Assembly: GCF_000003605.2 (NCBI RefSeq) | Contig: NW_003129291.1 | Coordinates: 1 to 31,811 of the forward strand | Direction of reading: 5' to 3' | Length of the DNA stretch: 31,811 nt | Source: Saccoglossus kowalevskii | Taxonomy: Eukaryota; Hemichordata; Enteropneusta; Harrimaniidae | The notes under the pieces: model-generated | What the model saw: only the letters and a program-made list of their open reading frames with translations | What the model was told of the DNA's origin: nothing | Database searches by the model: none | Shown here: positions 21,111 to 28,948 of the stretch, piece after piece | How the letters are laid out: each line of letters opens with the position of its first letter | Numbering within the stretch: the stretch's first letter is position 1 | Program-made: the position numbers and the translations under genes

Positions 21111-21509
21111 GTGTTGGGTATTTGTTATGATTCATTCCCATTTTTTGACACACTACATAAAATAGTATAGTATTATATTGAATAGAATTTATCTCATTGT
21201 TTCAGTGTTACCAGGCAACAATAGAGACCGTCACGTGAAAGTTTGATAAATGTTCTCAAAATAAGGAAAACGTATATTGAATATTTACGAACCTAGTGAA
21301 AAACTACGTAGATTGCAATTCACCCCGAGGGGAACCTATTTAACTTAAAAACAAATAGGCATAAATTCAACTATGACCTTCTCCCGCGAATTGACACTTT
21401 CCATACCTAGTAACTTAAATAAAATATAATTATCATAACCAGATGTTTTGAATTAGTGAGGGATTTAAAAAAAACAATGAACACTTTTAAGAAGTGCTAC
21501 TGATGTTTT
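21111..21509. other. Unassigned stretch
   Basis: AT-rich sequence between the 21-bp array and the inverted dispersed repeat. It includes CACCCCGAGGGGAAC near 21321, a small palindrome around CCCCGAGGGG. No gene is recognised. Confidence 0.4.
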
Positions 21510-21745
21510 GGCTGTAATAAACCACATAGCACTGACTAAAAGTAGGAATAATTTTGAGATATTAGGTTGTAATATAATAATACTAGGAAGACATAAAATA
21601 TTCTCTCTTTCTCTCTCTATCTCTCTCTGAACTCGCCTCTGTGTCGTCGTCAGGGCAACATACTATCGATCATAGATCATTACAATTACGTGTACGCATT
21701 TTTATATTACCTTGTCATGTCTATGATAATATAATTTAACAAAAT
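21510..21745 (-). repeat. Dispersed repeat family, copy 1 (inverted relative to copies 2 and 3)
   Basis: It shares long diverged blocks with the reverse complement of 25600-25835. These include AAACCACATAG.ACTGACT, GTTGTAATATA, AGAC.TAAAATATT, CTGAACTCGCCTCTGTGTCG, TCAGGGCAACAT and ACGTGTAC, in the same order. A (CT)n run at 21601-21628 has expanded inside this copy. It has no coding potential. It may be a SINE- or MITE-like element. Confidence 0.75.
21601..21628. repeat. (CT)n microsatellite
   Basis: An interrupted CT/TC run. It is absent from the equivalent position of repeat copy 2 near 25728, so it arose after the copies separated. Confidence 0.9.
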
Positions 21746-21765
21746 TTAGTCAAATCGCAATTTTT

Positions 21766-21782
21766 AATATATATATATATAT
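21766..21782. repeat. (TA)n microsatellite
   Basis: A run of alternating TA dinucleotides at the edge of dispersed repeat copy 1. Confidence 0.9.
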
Positions 21783-22497
21783 TTCTTACGGCAGTTACAT
21801 AATCTGTTAATCTCGGTAGCGGTTGTATTGGTGTTGACCGCTGTAAGCTGTTGTTTGTTTTGATTGCAGATTATTTGCTTCACGTTATTCATACAACTGT
21901 AGCTCAATTTGATGGTGTTACGGCTGAAAATTTTCCTGAGTTTGTTTCCATGTTGGAAACACTTATCAACCAGGGTGAGGAATCTTCTCCCGACGCTGTT
22001 AGTGACATTTTTACGGGAGGGGGGTAAACCAGAGGATGTTTTTACGGGGTCTGTTTGCCCTTCTTCTTTCAGTGGAGGGTTCGAATTTGAAGTGATAATC
22101 ATATCCACTTTGATTTAGAGCTGTCTGGTAGGGTGGTGCGGCTAGATCAAAGTGTCATATGTATATATATATGAGATAATATACTCTACAGAGAATACAT
22201 GTAAAAGCATTGCTATCTATAGAATGCCTGAATTGTGAATAATTTACGTGTCAACCTATTTGCTGTCCCATATTTATTTGTACATATAATTACAAATATG
22301 TAATATAACGTATGTCACATGGTCTCCACAAAAAATGACATGTGTGTTGTGTGTATGGGTACTGGGCCAGTCACCCAGAATTAAACACATTCGCCACAAG
22401 ACGAAATACAGTTACTTCAGTTAATTGTTCTTTTATTTTATTTAGAATTCAGTAAGCTATTTTACATAGTATTACTACTGTTTGGCTGCCTATTTGT
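21783..22497. other. Unassigned stretch
   Basis: No gene is recognised. The overlapping opposite-strand frames at 21764-22108 and 21909-22118 have no motif. A short TATATATATA run lies near 22161. Confidence 0.4.
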
Positions 22498-22595
22498 TTT
22501 GTGTGTGTATGTGTGTCTTTCTCTGTGTCTGTCGGTGGGGTGTGTCTGTCTGTATGGGGTGTCTATGTGGGGGGCCGTGTCTGTGTGGGTGTACC
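22498..22595. repeat. GT/TG-rich low-complexity tract
   Basis: Imperfect TGTGTGTCTGTCTGT and GTGTCTGTGTGGG repeats, with G-runs up to seven long. Microsatellite-like; the open frame through it is an artefact of composition. Confidence 0.85.
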
Positions 22596-22639
22596 TCTAT
22601 GAAATCCGTCCATAACACTTACCTAATTTCAATATTATT

Positions 22640-22870
22640 AACCAATGTCAAACCCTTTCACTTGTTCAACAGATTTCCATGAAACATGCACAGACCCGAT
22701 TAGTTTTTAGTTGAAAACCATGCATATAAATACACTAATTTGCGTATTGATTAGTCAATTTTAAGCATTTAGGCCGGGGGTCTGAAGAGATCGGGGGTAC
22801 ATGAAATAAAGTTCAGTTGCTGAGGGGGACTTGAAATAAACTGTACTGTTCAGGGGGGAGGGGGCTTGAA
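22640..22870. repeat. Diverged interspersed repeat with GGGGGTCT motif
   Basis: The first half (CAACAGATTTCCATGAAAC, then CGATTAGTTTTTAG) resembles 24250-24350. The second half contains GGGGGTCTGAAGAGAT (22774-22789), inverted at 24131-24146 with one mismatch. G-rich GAGGGGGACTTGAAA repeats at about 22822-22870 recur as GGGGGGACTTAAA at 24068-24080. This is a decayed mobile-element family without coding. Confidence 0.5.
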
Positions 22871-23156
22871 AGATTGCTTAATATCAGAGGACGAGAAAAG
22901 GTACAAAGAAAATATTTATTCATGATACTTGCAATGTTAGTATCCACTGTAAAAACTAACAATACTTTATTATTAAAGTAGTACGCCATATCTTAATGCA
23001 TGGCCTACATGGGTTGGATTTAAATGTTTTACAATGGGTACAACAATTCTTAACATGTCAAAACTGTAACATACTTTGAGTGATATACTGTGTTCGTTAC
23101 ACACACCTGAGTAAAAAATCAATTCAAAAACATTAAATAGTATATGTACAGTCAAT
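22871..23156. other. Stretch 3' of the acidic-tail gene
   Basis: AT-rich; it would be downstream of the poly(A) site of the minus-strand gene ending at 23243. No feature is recognised. Confidence 0.4.
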
Positions 23157-23162
23157 TTTATT
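23157..23162 (-). terminator. Poly(A) signal AATAAA for the acidic-tail gene
   Basis: On the minus strand, AAAAATAAAATTG lies 81 bases after the TAG stop at 23245-23243. It is the first canonical hexamer after that stop. A cleavage site would be expected near 23130-23145. Confidence 0.5.
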
Positions 23163-23242
23163 TTTTAATGCACACAGCTTTGGCAATTTTCAAAGGTAAA
23201 CAAGTTGTTAGTTTTTTGGTAATTTTAATATTTTTAAATTGG

Positions 23243-23413
23243 CTAAACGTCATCATGATGATGATCAGACCCCATTTCATTATCATCCGAATCATCACTG
23301 GATTCATCACTTTCCGTATTATTTTGGGGGGTTTCACGAGCATCAAGGATTGCGAAGAAGTTTTCAATTTCTTCTTTGCTGTCACATTCCAGACAATATA
23401 TTAACAAAAGGTA
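23243..23413 (-). CDS. Last coding exon of an unrecognised protein with acidic C-terminus
   Basis: An acceptor ending GTGAAAG (after a weak pyrimidine tract) opens a phase-0 exon of 56 codons plus TAG. It reads YLLLIYCLECDSKEEIENFF, then AILDARETPQNN and TESDESSDDSDDNEMGSDHH, ending HDDV. The first half looks like a helical repeat end. The second is a Ser/Asp/Glu-rich, probably disordered tail with several SD/SE sites that could be casein kinase 2 targets. Such tails are common in nuclear or nucleolar proteins, but I do not recognise this one. The AATAAA downstream and the compatible phase of the previous exon support it. The frame has a stop just upstream of the acceptor, so it needs splicing. 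Confidence 0.55.
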   Translation of the reverse strand, partial: YLLLIYCLECDSKEEIENFFAILDARETPQNNTESDESSDDSDDNEMGSDHHHDDV

Positions 23414-23532
23414 CTTTCACAACAACATGTCTTGTTTCATCACCTTAGATAAATTCATTTCTCTTCCTGTGGGTCTAGTTGCATTTTATAAATATTTTTT
23501 TTATAAATATTACTTTTTTTCTAAAAAATTAC

Positions 23533-23579
23533 AGATTTGACAAATTTGCTGATATTTCCTAATTTTGATAAGCTATGTG
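23533..23579 (-). CDS. Candidate penultimate exon of the acidic-tail gene
   Basis: A 47-nt exon lies between acceptor CACAGGCATTAG and donor GTAATT, entering in phase 1 and leaving in phase 0. It encodes HSLSKLGNISKFVKS after a junction Ala. It joins in frame with the exons on both sides, giving ...MLRMIIA, HSLSKLG..., YLLLIYCLEC. The open frame extends further upstream to about 23637 (ELACNMFQCMDRTV), so the exon might be longer with a different acceptor. That version would not fit the phase of the preceding exon. The donor is weak. Confidence 0.4.
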
Positions 23580-23821
23580 CTAATGCCTGTGTATGGATCA
23601 CAGTTCTGTCCATACATTGAAACATATTACAGGCAAGCTCACAGAGTTTTCAACTCCTTTGTAATTATGACCAAGTTTATTATAATTACATGAACTTTTT
23701 TGTCTTGGCAGGTAAATTATTCTTTCACACATTAATTATTTTCATGTTCTAAGTTTAATTGGGATAAATTCCAAAAATGTTTTTGACAGTATGTGATGTT
23801 GTCAGGGGTATGACTATCTAC

Positions 23822-23959
23822 CAATAATCATTCGCAACATTTCATGGTAACACGCATGGCTGTGGTAAGGGATGTTTTTTTTATTCCATTTAGAGAACTG
23901 CCTGTGGTCTATAGTCAAATTATTAAAATCAGTGTTGGATAGTCTGTTATATGTTAACA
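23822..23959 (-). CDS. Internal exon of the acidic-tail gene
   Basis: A 138-nt exon is bounded by an acceptor ending AATGACAAG (or ATATAACAG at 23943) and the donor GTAGAT. It is phase 1 at both ends. It encodes LTYNRLSNTDFNNLTIDHRQ, then FSKWNKKNIPYHSHACYHE and MLRMII. The composition is clearly protein-like, with aromatic, charged and His/Cys residues rare in random AT-rich frames. The frame is closed by stops on both sides. I do not know the family. Joined with its neighbours it gives a continuous frame to the acidic tail. Confidence 0.55.
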
Positions 23960-24119
23960 CTTGTCATTCATTTTGGCAAGTCGTAATTAGCCCATATATA
24001 ATTTGTTGAGCCTGAGATAGCTGTGTGTGTTGAGGGGAGGGGTGCTGAATTTATTCTAAACATGTAAGGGGGGACTTAAAAAAATCTACATCTGGTTTTA
24101 GGAGGTATTAGGAATCATG

Positions 24120-24420
24120 AATTAAAATCCATCTCTTTAGACCCCCTAAACATTTTTAATGTGAGCAGCTTACACTTGTTTCTCAAGTACCATTTCACCG
24201 ATTGTAATTACACATGATATAGATTTTTTCTGGGATAATGGGCCAATATGATTAGTTTTTGGGTAATGACCTAAATGATTGCATATTAATTAGTAAATAT
24301 TTTAGCTTTTCCACCAAGAGCTCAACCACTCATCAGATTCAATGAAACGTTGTACAAAGATGCTCTGGAATAATGCACATATGTCAAAGTGTTCATTTCT
24401 TTGCATAGTTTACTTGGGTG
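24120..24420. repeat. Diverged interspersed repeat in an intron of the acidic-tail gene
   Basis: It contains the inverted counterpart (ATCTCTTTAGACCCCC, 24131-24146) of the motif at 22774-22789. It also has a block AACCACTCATCAGATTCAATG / AAACGTTGTACAAAGATGC whose core recurs near 22671 and 7270. No frame of interest is present. Confidence 0.45.
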
Positions 24421-24689
24421 GTGTAAACTTAAATAAACCCTATATAACTTAAACACACGCGTAATTAGTTCTTACTTTGAGTCAATTTTTTTTAGCTTAG
24501 TGTTAATTACCTACTTGGTATAAATTGTCACGTTTCTTGTGCCCCGAATAACATGCAAAACCGTATTATCGTAAGTGTTGTTGTAGATTGTTCAACTCGT
24601 GCTGTAATATATATTGTTGCCTGAAAAAATATATGAGCAATTATTTCATTAAATATTTAGAATTATTAAACCATAGCTACTTGAACCAC

Positions 24690-24729
24690 CCTGGTTATTG
24701 CTTGCAGTTATATTGTTTTTCAATTCAAT
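24690..24729 (-). CDS. Candidate short exon of the acidic-tail gene
   Basis: A 40-nt exon follows an acceptor ending GGCATAGCTCAG. It enters in phase 0 and leaves in phase 1 at CAGG before GTGGTT. It encodes IELKNNITASNNQ. Both phases agree with the proposed neighbours at 24896-24931 and 23822-23959. Other GT sites downstream (still phase 1) could extend it by up to about 20 bases. Confidence 0.35.
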
Positions 24730-24895
24730 CTGAGCTATGCCTCGCATGGAACTTTTTCAATTTTCCCCCACTTCAAAACGTACCATTTAATACGACATCA
24801 TTGCTAAAAGTAACACAGCCAATTCACACTGCCATATTCCCCGACAAAATCATCAATGTTACCATGATCAGAGGCCAAAACACACAGTACTTAAC

Positions 24896-24931
24896 TGATA
24901 TAATAACCAATAAAGTTATTGTTTCATAGAT
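24896..24931 (-). CDS. Candidate 12-codon exon of the acidic-tail gene
   Basis: A 36-nt microexon lies between acceptor TTTTTATGGAGAACAG and the good donor GTTAAGT, phase 0 at both ends. It encodes IYETITLLVIIS. The frame could read through the donor, so this rests on splice strength and phase agreement. Confidence 0.33.
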
Positions 24932-25026
24932 CTGTTCTCCATAAAAACTAACAATACAAATTCCTCTACAATAATAGCGGTACTGACACTTGTAAAATCC
25001 TACTTCTATTTTCAATAGGATAATAC

Positions 25027-25085
25027 ATTATCGACGGTGAAGGATTTTCTAAATGTACGCAACAAAGGATATCTTTCCGACAATT
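25027..25085 (-). CDS. Candidate internal exon of the acidic-tail gene
   Basis: A 59-nt exon follows acceptor TTAAACTTAGCAG, entering in phase 1. It leaves in phase 0 at GATAAT before GTATTA. It encodes LSERYPLLRTFRKSFTVDN, which looks protein-like. The phase on its right fits the next exon. On its left, at least one exon is missing between it and the phase-0 end of the exon at 25968. Confidence 0.4.
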
Positions 25086-25577
25086 CTGCTAAGTTTAATC
25101 ACAGTTCCCCCACACTTTGGTTGAATGGCCTGGAAATTCTCCAGACTTGCCCCGCCGCTTTTCAAGTATATTTCTAACTAGTTGCTAGGACTAAGAACAT
25201 ATGCGAAAGCGAAAGTGTAATAGAAGCGTGGTCAGTTCCGAGAAAACACGTTTCAAAAACTCGTCGCCAAAACGCCCCCGGAAATTGTCCAGCAAATGAC
25301 TAGACACATAAACATTCACAATACGCTTCATTACTCATAAATATTTATGGACTTGTTTTTACATGGTGTTCTCTCGGACGTATTTGTTCGATCTCGCATG
25401 ACCATTGAATTTGTTTTCTTTTTTATTTGTAGAAAACATCCCTACATTATTTTATAATGATATAAATATATTGTATAAAACGTCATTGGATTTTATTTTG
25501 TACATCGAATTCTTTCTGCCAAATGTTTCGTTTAGTCTACGTATCTCGATAAGATTAATAAGCCATACTTCGACAAT
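25086..25577. other. Intronic stretch with possible transposase remnant and missing exon(s)
   Basis: The phase gap in the acidic-tail gene implies an unseen exon here or nearby. On the plus strand 25126-25152 reads WPGNSPDLP, like the conserved WP..SPDLNP block of Tc1/mariner transposases, but stops flank it. A minus-strand frame at about 25278-25155 (SFAGQFPGAFWRRVFETCFL) is open for 41 codons without a clear donor. Confidence 0.3.
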
Positions 25578-25835
25578 AATAAACTGATGATGAGTCTATG
25601 TAATTTCACATTAACGTAATTAGACTAATGAAGCATTACTAAGTAATATTAAAAACTGTGTACACGTATTTATAACGATCGATGAAGGATACCATGTTGC
25701 CCTGACGACACAGAGGCGAGTTCAGGAGTAAATATTTTAAGTCTCCCATGTATTATTATAGGGGACTATATTACAACTTATGGCTCTAAATTATCTGACA
25801 TTGAGTCAGTACTATGTGGTTTACTACGATCAAAA
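25578..25835 (+). repeat. Dispersed repeat family, copy 2
   Basis: It starts AATAAACTGATGATGAGTC and includes GCCCTGACGACACAGAGGCG and GTCTCCCATGTATTATTATA. It ends around GTACTATGTGGTTTACTACG. It matches copy 1 in inverted orientation over most of its length, and copy 3 (28796-28948) directly at both ends but not in the GACGACACAGAGGCGAG core. It lies in an intron of the acidic-tail gene. Confidence 0.75.
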
Positions 25836-25967
25836 TAGGGGATGAATTTAGTTAAGCACTGACTTAATGGTTATAACAACATCTTGTTTCCGACTAATGT
25901 GTTTTCAGTGAGGTTACATGAAGGATCGATTCAAGTTCAGTAAAGCATATAAAACCGCGACTTTAAC

Positions 25968-26042
25968 CTCAAGTAGGAATTGCATAATCATATACAGTGA
26001 TAACATAGCAGCTGCATTGCTGTCATCGATATTCACAGCAAT
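25968..26042 (-). CDS. Internal exon of the acidic-tail gene
   Basis: A 75-nt exon lies between acceptor TTCGAACTTATAG and donor GTTAAA (CTTGAG at the edge), phase 0 at both ends. It encodes IAVNIDDSNAAAMLSLYMIM followed by QFLLE. It is helical, with an alternating hydrophobic pattern. An alternative acceptor, AGCAATGCAG, would shorten it and make it phase 1, which fits the preceding exon's only good donor better. The frame is stopped just upstream by the TAG of the acceptor. Confidence 0.45.
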
Positions 26043-26104
26043 CTATAAGTTCGAAAATGGTATGTAATTAGTTATTATTCAGAAATAATAGTAACATGTA
26101 TTAC

Positions 26105-26267
26105 TCTTTATTAGTGATCTAATTGTGTCCTCAAAAACATGATCTCCCGAATCACTAGGCCGTTTGAAAATATCTTGCCTGCTGTTCTCAAATACGCTGC
26201 TGATGGCTTTCTTAGTGTGAGACATAAATATTTTGTAATTCTGAGATTTGTCTGTGAAATTATTTTT
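26105..26267 (-). CDS. Second exon of the acidic-tail gene
   Basis: An exon follows acceptor TTTACAATGTCAG in phase 0 and runs to about 26105 before GTAATA (phase 1). It encodes NNFTDKSQNYKIFMSHTKKA, then ISSVFENSRQDIFKRPSDSG and DHVFEDTIRSLIK. It is hydrophilic and charged, very protein-like, and ends in a helix that continues sensibly into the next exon. A second acceptor (TAATTTCACAG, 26251) is possible. The donor is not ideal, so the right edge is uncertain. No family recognised. Confidence 0.5.
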
Positions 26268-26338
26268 CTGACATTGTAAAGTGCCCTTATGTTGTAGTTT
26301 TATTATTTTTTTAAAACTGCAATGTTTAGATTAAATAC

Positions 26339-26413
26339 CATTTTTTTATTGGGATAAATTTCTTCATTCACGTTCTCTTGATTGGTCAATGGCCGTCTTC
26401 CAGCATCCGCCAT
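26339..26413 (-). CDS. Candidate first coding exon of the acidic-tail gene
   Basis: It starts at ATG 26413-26411 in a strong context (TTCAAGATGGCGG). It reads MADAGRRPLTNQEN, then VNEEIYPNKKM, up to the donor GTATTT. An earlier GT after NQEN (26372) could be used instead. Both are phase 0, as the next exon requires. The MAD start, basic then polar, is unremarkable. CCAATCAAG occurs just inside the exon, so regulatory and coding signals overlap. The exon could instead be non-coding promoter sequence of a plus-strand transcript. Confidence 0.43.
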
Positions 26414-26425
26414 CTTGAATTTGTG
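26380..26425. promoter_or_regulatory. CCAAT box and YY1-like element
   Basis: GATTGGTCAATGG (26380-26392) holds an inverted CCAAT box. About 20 bp on, CCGCCATCTTG (26407-26417) matches the well-known YY1 core. YY1 sites overlapping the first ATG are typical of animal housekeeping promoters. In this direction the order also suits plus-strand transcription, so a bidirectional promoter is possible. Confidence 0.4.
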
Positions 26426-27489
26426 TTCTGCTCGGTTGGCTGAAGTTTTCTTTTTTATCGCTGTTAATCCTAGCCACCCATTATTGACGCAAATGTCACT
26501 GATACGCAATGTAGTTTATATTGCAATTTCTTCAGCATTGTATTTCATGTTTTCGATGAGAAATTCATATTTCAAGGTTGTTGTCAAATCATGGCGTCTA
26601 TGGACAGTCATATGTAGAGAGATTTATTGACAATTGTTATTGTTATTCATAATATAAAACTACAGACTTTTGCACTTCGGGTACACATTTAAGTGGTGCT
26701 TGATGCATTTTCTGTTCACGCACTTTATGATTTCATACCATATGACTGTTTTGATGTAAATTTGATTTAGTGTGTTATTTATGCATTACAATCTCGTGCC
26801 GAGACTGTTAGCTGAGACCGAACGAATAATGTAATATTGAAGCTGTGTATCAGTTGCGGTTCTACAGTCAAGGTAGGTTTGATCGGCTTCCATTTTTTTG
26901 TAGGATTATTTACAGATAAGTTTACTTGTTTACTTTGTTTACATTTTTATAGTTTTTGTTGTTGACCATTGTGAACCATGCACTATATTTTCAAGTAAGG
27001 CTAATTACTTATGTGTTATTCTGATGTCGTTGACAACATATAAACACCTTGTTTGTATTGTTGACAATCTTGGCGGCCTAAGTTTGTGTCATGATCATGT
27101 ATATAGAGCTACACTTTTAAGTAAATCAGGTCGCCCAGTGGTAAGCTCGTAGCCCGAAACGAATAGCTTTAATATTCCCAAACATCGTCTGTGTCATGAT
27201 TTAAGAACATGTATATCGAATAAATGTGCATGTTATGCATGTTTCAGAAGCCGAGAAACGTTTCCACTTCAAAACACTCAACGTCTGTCATATTAATCTA
27301 CTACGCATGCCAAGACAGTGTATCACGTGACTTTCTTGATACTGTCGCAGCGTGATTGCCCATGAATGAACATCTACTGACCGAAACTTTCAGCGTAGAC
27401 AGGATTCATTGTACTCACTCACGCTGTACATCAGTCCCGACTCAAACAAAACAAATAATGCTAACATAATTGCTGTGCTACTTTTCGAA
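26426..27489. other. Unassigned stretch upstream of the acidic-tail gene
   Basis: No exon is confirmed. A good plus-strand donor (CAAG before GTAGGT, at about 26871) might belong to a divergent transcript from the CCAAT/YY1 site. The rest is AT-rich. Confidence 0.35.
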
Positions 27490-27648
27490 GTAACATGTTC
27501 TTATCGATTAAAATGAAAATTTGAGTATGACAACATAAAAACTTTTGAAAGCTAGATATATAGATCGATGACCCAAAAACAGTAACATGTTCTTGTCGAT
27601 TGAAATAATAATTTGAATATGACAACATAAAACGTGTGAAAGCTAGGT
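27490..27648. repeat. 92-bp direct duplication
   Basis: GTAACATGTTCTTATCGATT with the following ATGACAACATAAAA and GAAAGCTAG occurs at 27490-27555. It recurs with a few substitutions at 27582-27645, offset 92 bp. The divergence shows it is older than the 61-bp duplication at 18.9 kb. Confidence 0.85.
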
Positions 27649-27851
27649 AGATGCGCAGAGTTCATTATGTAATATATTACTAGCACTTGTGTGAAAAATT
27701 TATGTGGCTTCATCAACAGACTACTAGTATGTTAAAATCGAAACAACGTGTTGTGGCACAGGAAGCCCAGGAACTATAATAAATGCCTGTGTGCCTATCC
27801 AGTATGGGATATCGATTGGTATCTAGTGTAAAAAATAAACAAGGAATAAAG

Positions 27852-28330
27852 GCTCCATCGATCTCACATTTTTCAAACTCGAAAAACAGACGAAAGAAAA
27901 GTCGAATATAATTTATAAAAAATACCAGTTTGGAAAATGTTAGTTGCTCCATCGATCCCACATTTTTCAAACTCGAAAAACAGACGAAAGAAAAGTCGAA
28001 TATAATTTATAAAAAATACCAGTTTGGAAAATGTTAGTTGCTCCATCGATCCCACATTTTTCAAACTCGAAAAACAGACGAAAGAAAAGTCGAATATAAT
28101 TTACTAGTATAAAAAATACCAGTTTGGAAAATGTTAGTTGCTCCATCGATCCCACATTTTTCAAACTCGAAAAACAGACGAAAGAAAAGTCGAATATAAT
28201 TTATAAAAAATACCAGTTTGAAAAATGTTAGTTGCTCCATCGATCCCACATTTTTCAATCTCGAAAAACAGACGAAAGAAAAGTCGAATATAATTTATAA
28301 AAAATACCAGTTTGGAAAATGTTAGTTGCT
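27852..28330. repeat. Five-copy 94-bp tandem array
   Basis: Each unit runs GCTCCATCGATCCCACATTT, TTCAAACTCGAAAAACAG, ACGAAAGAAAAGTCGAATAT, AATTTATAAAAAATACCAG, TTTGGAAAATGTTAGTT. Five copies are nearly identical. The first has TCTCAC for TCCCAC. The third carries a 6-bp ACTAGT-containing insertion (about 28103-28108), making it 100 bp. The last has CAATCTCG for CAAACTCG. Minus-strand frames across it repeat because the unit is repeated. 94 is not a multiple of three, so they are not coding. Confidence 0.97.
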
Positions 28331-28795
28331 CTTACAAATTTCGCCAACGCCCCACCTTCCCTTCAACGATATTTATTTTATTATAATAAATCGCGAAAGC
28401 TAAACGGTCTGACTCCATTCACAAATTCTGGGCTGTTTGTACAGTTTTACTAATCAGTCAGGCTACGCGTCCAACTGCGCCGGGCAGTAAAAGTTCACAG
28501 ATTTAATATCTGAGGTTAATGAAGTGACTTTCAGGTTTTTTTTCATGTCGGATATATCATGCTGTTTTTCTTTGACAAGTCTCTGACAATGTGTACCACG
28601 TTGCATTGTATCCTGCATAGTGCTCTATTGAAATACTAAACTTGACCAATTTTTCACAAAGGACGGCACCACGAATTGTAAAATTGTGATAATAACCTGT
28701 ATGGATAGTCAGTAGAATCTTGTTGCGTTTGGTTATACGAATGAAGATGATTGTGGTGGAATGACGAAAAATAAACTAGACATCGACACTAACAA
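28331..28795. other. Unassigned stretch
   Basis: AT-rich; no gene, array or conserved motif recognised. Confidence 0.4.
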
Positions 28796-28948
28796 ATAAA
28801 CTGATGATGACTCATTGCAATATCGAATTAAATTGGTTTACTCAAGCATTTCAAAGTATTAAAAAATGCATACATGATAGAACCATAATAACCGATATTA
28901 TTCCATGTCTCCTATGCATTAATATAAGGGATTATGTTACAACTTAAA
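28796..28948 (+). repeat. Dispersed repeat family, copy 3 (core missing)
   Basis: It begins AATAAACTGATGATGACTC, like copy 2, and ends GTCTCCTATGCATTAATATA, then GATTATGTTACAACTTA, like copy 2's GTCTCCCATGTATTATTATA and ACTATATTACAACTTA. The central block with GACGACACAGAGGCGAG is absent, so this is a deleted or older subfamily member. Confidence 0.6.

Noticed and set aside
20652-21153. Cysteine-rich plus-strand and KQTPQ-rich minus-strand proteins
   Set aside because: They are products of the 21-bp minisatellite; period slips, T-run expansions and no splice or start context.
23144-23448. Plus-strand frames opposite the acidic tail (for example KRHHDDDQTPFHYHPNHHW)
   Set aside because: Antisense shadows of the GAT/CAT-rich acidic exon; the minus strand has the stop, poly(A) signal and fitting exon phases.
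24588-24929. 113-codon plus-strand frame
   Set aside because: No recognisable motif, AT-rich composition, and it overlaps better-supported minus-strand exon candidates.
27126-27165. tRNA-like A box (GCCCAGTGGTAAGC)
   Set aside because: No matching B box (GGTTCGAATCC) or cloverleaf follows; at most a decayed SINE head.
27713-28258. Four near-identical minus-strand proteins beginning MKNVGSMEQLTFSK or a close variant
   Set aside because: They arise from the 94-bp array read in shifting frames; 94 is not a multiple of three, so no continuous repeat protein exists.
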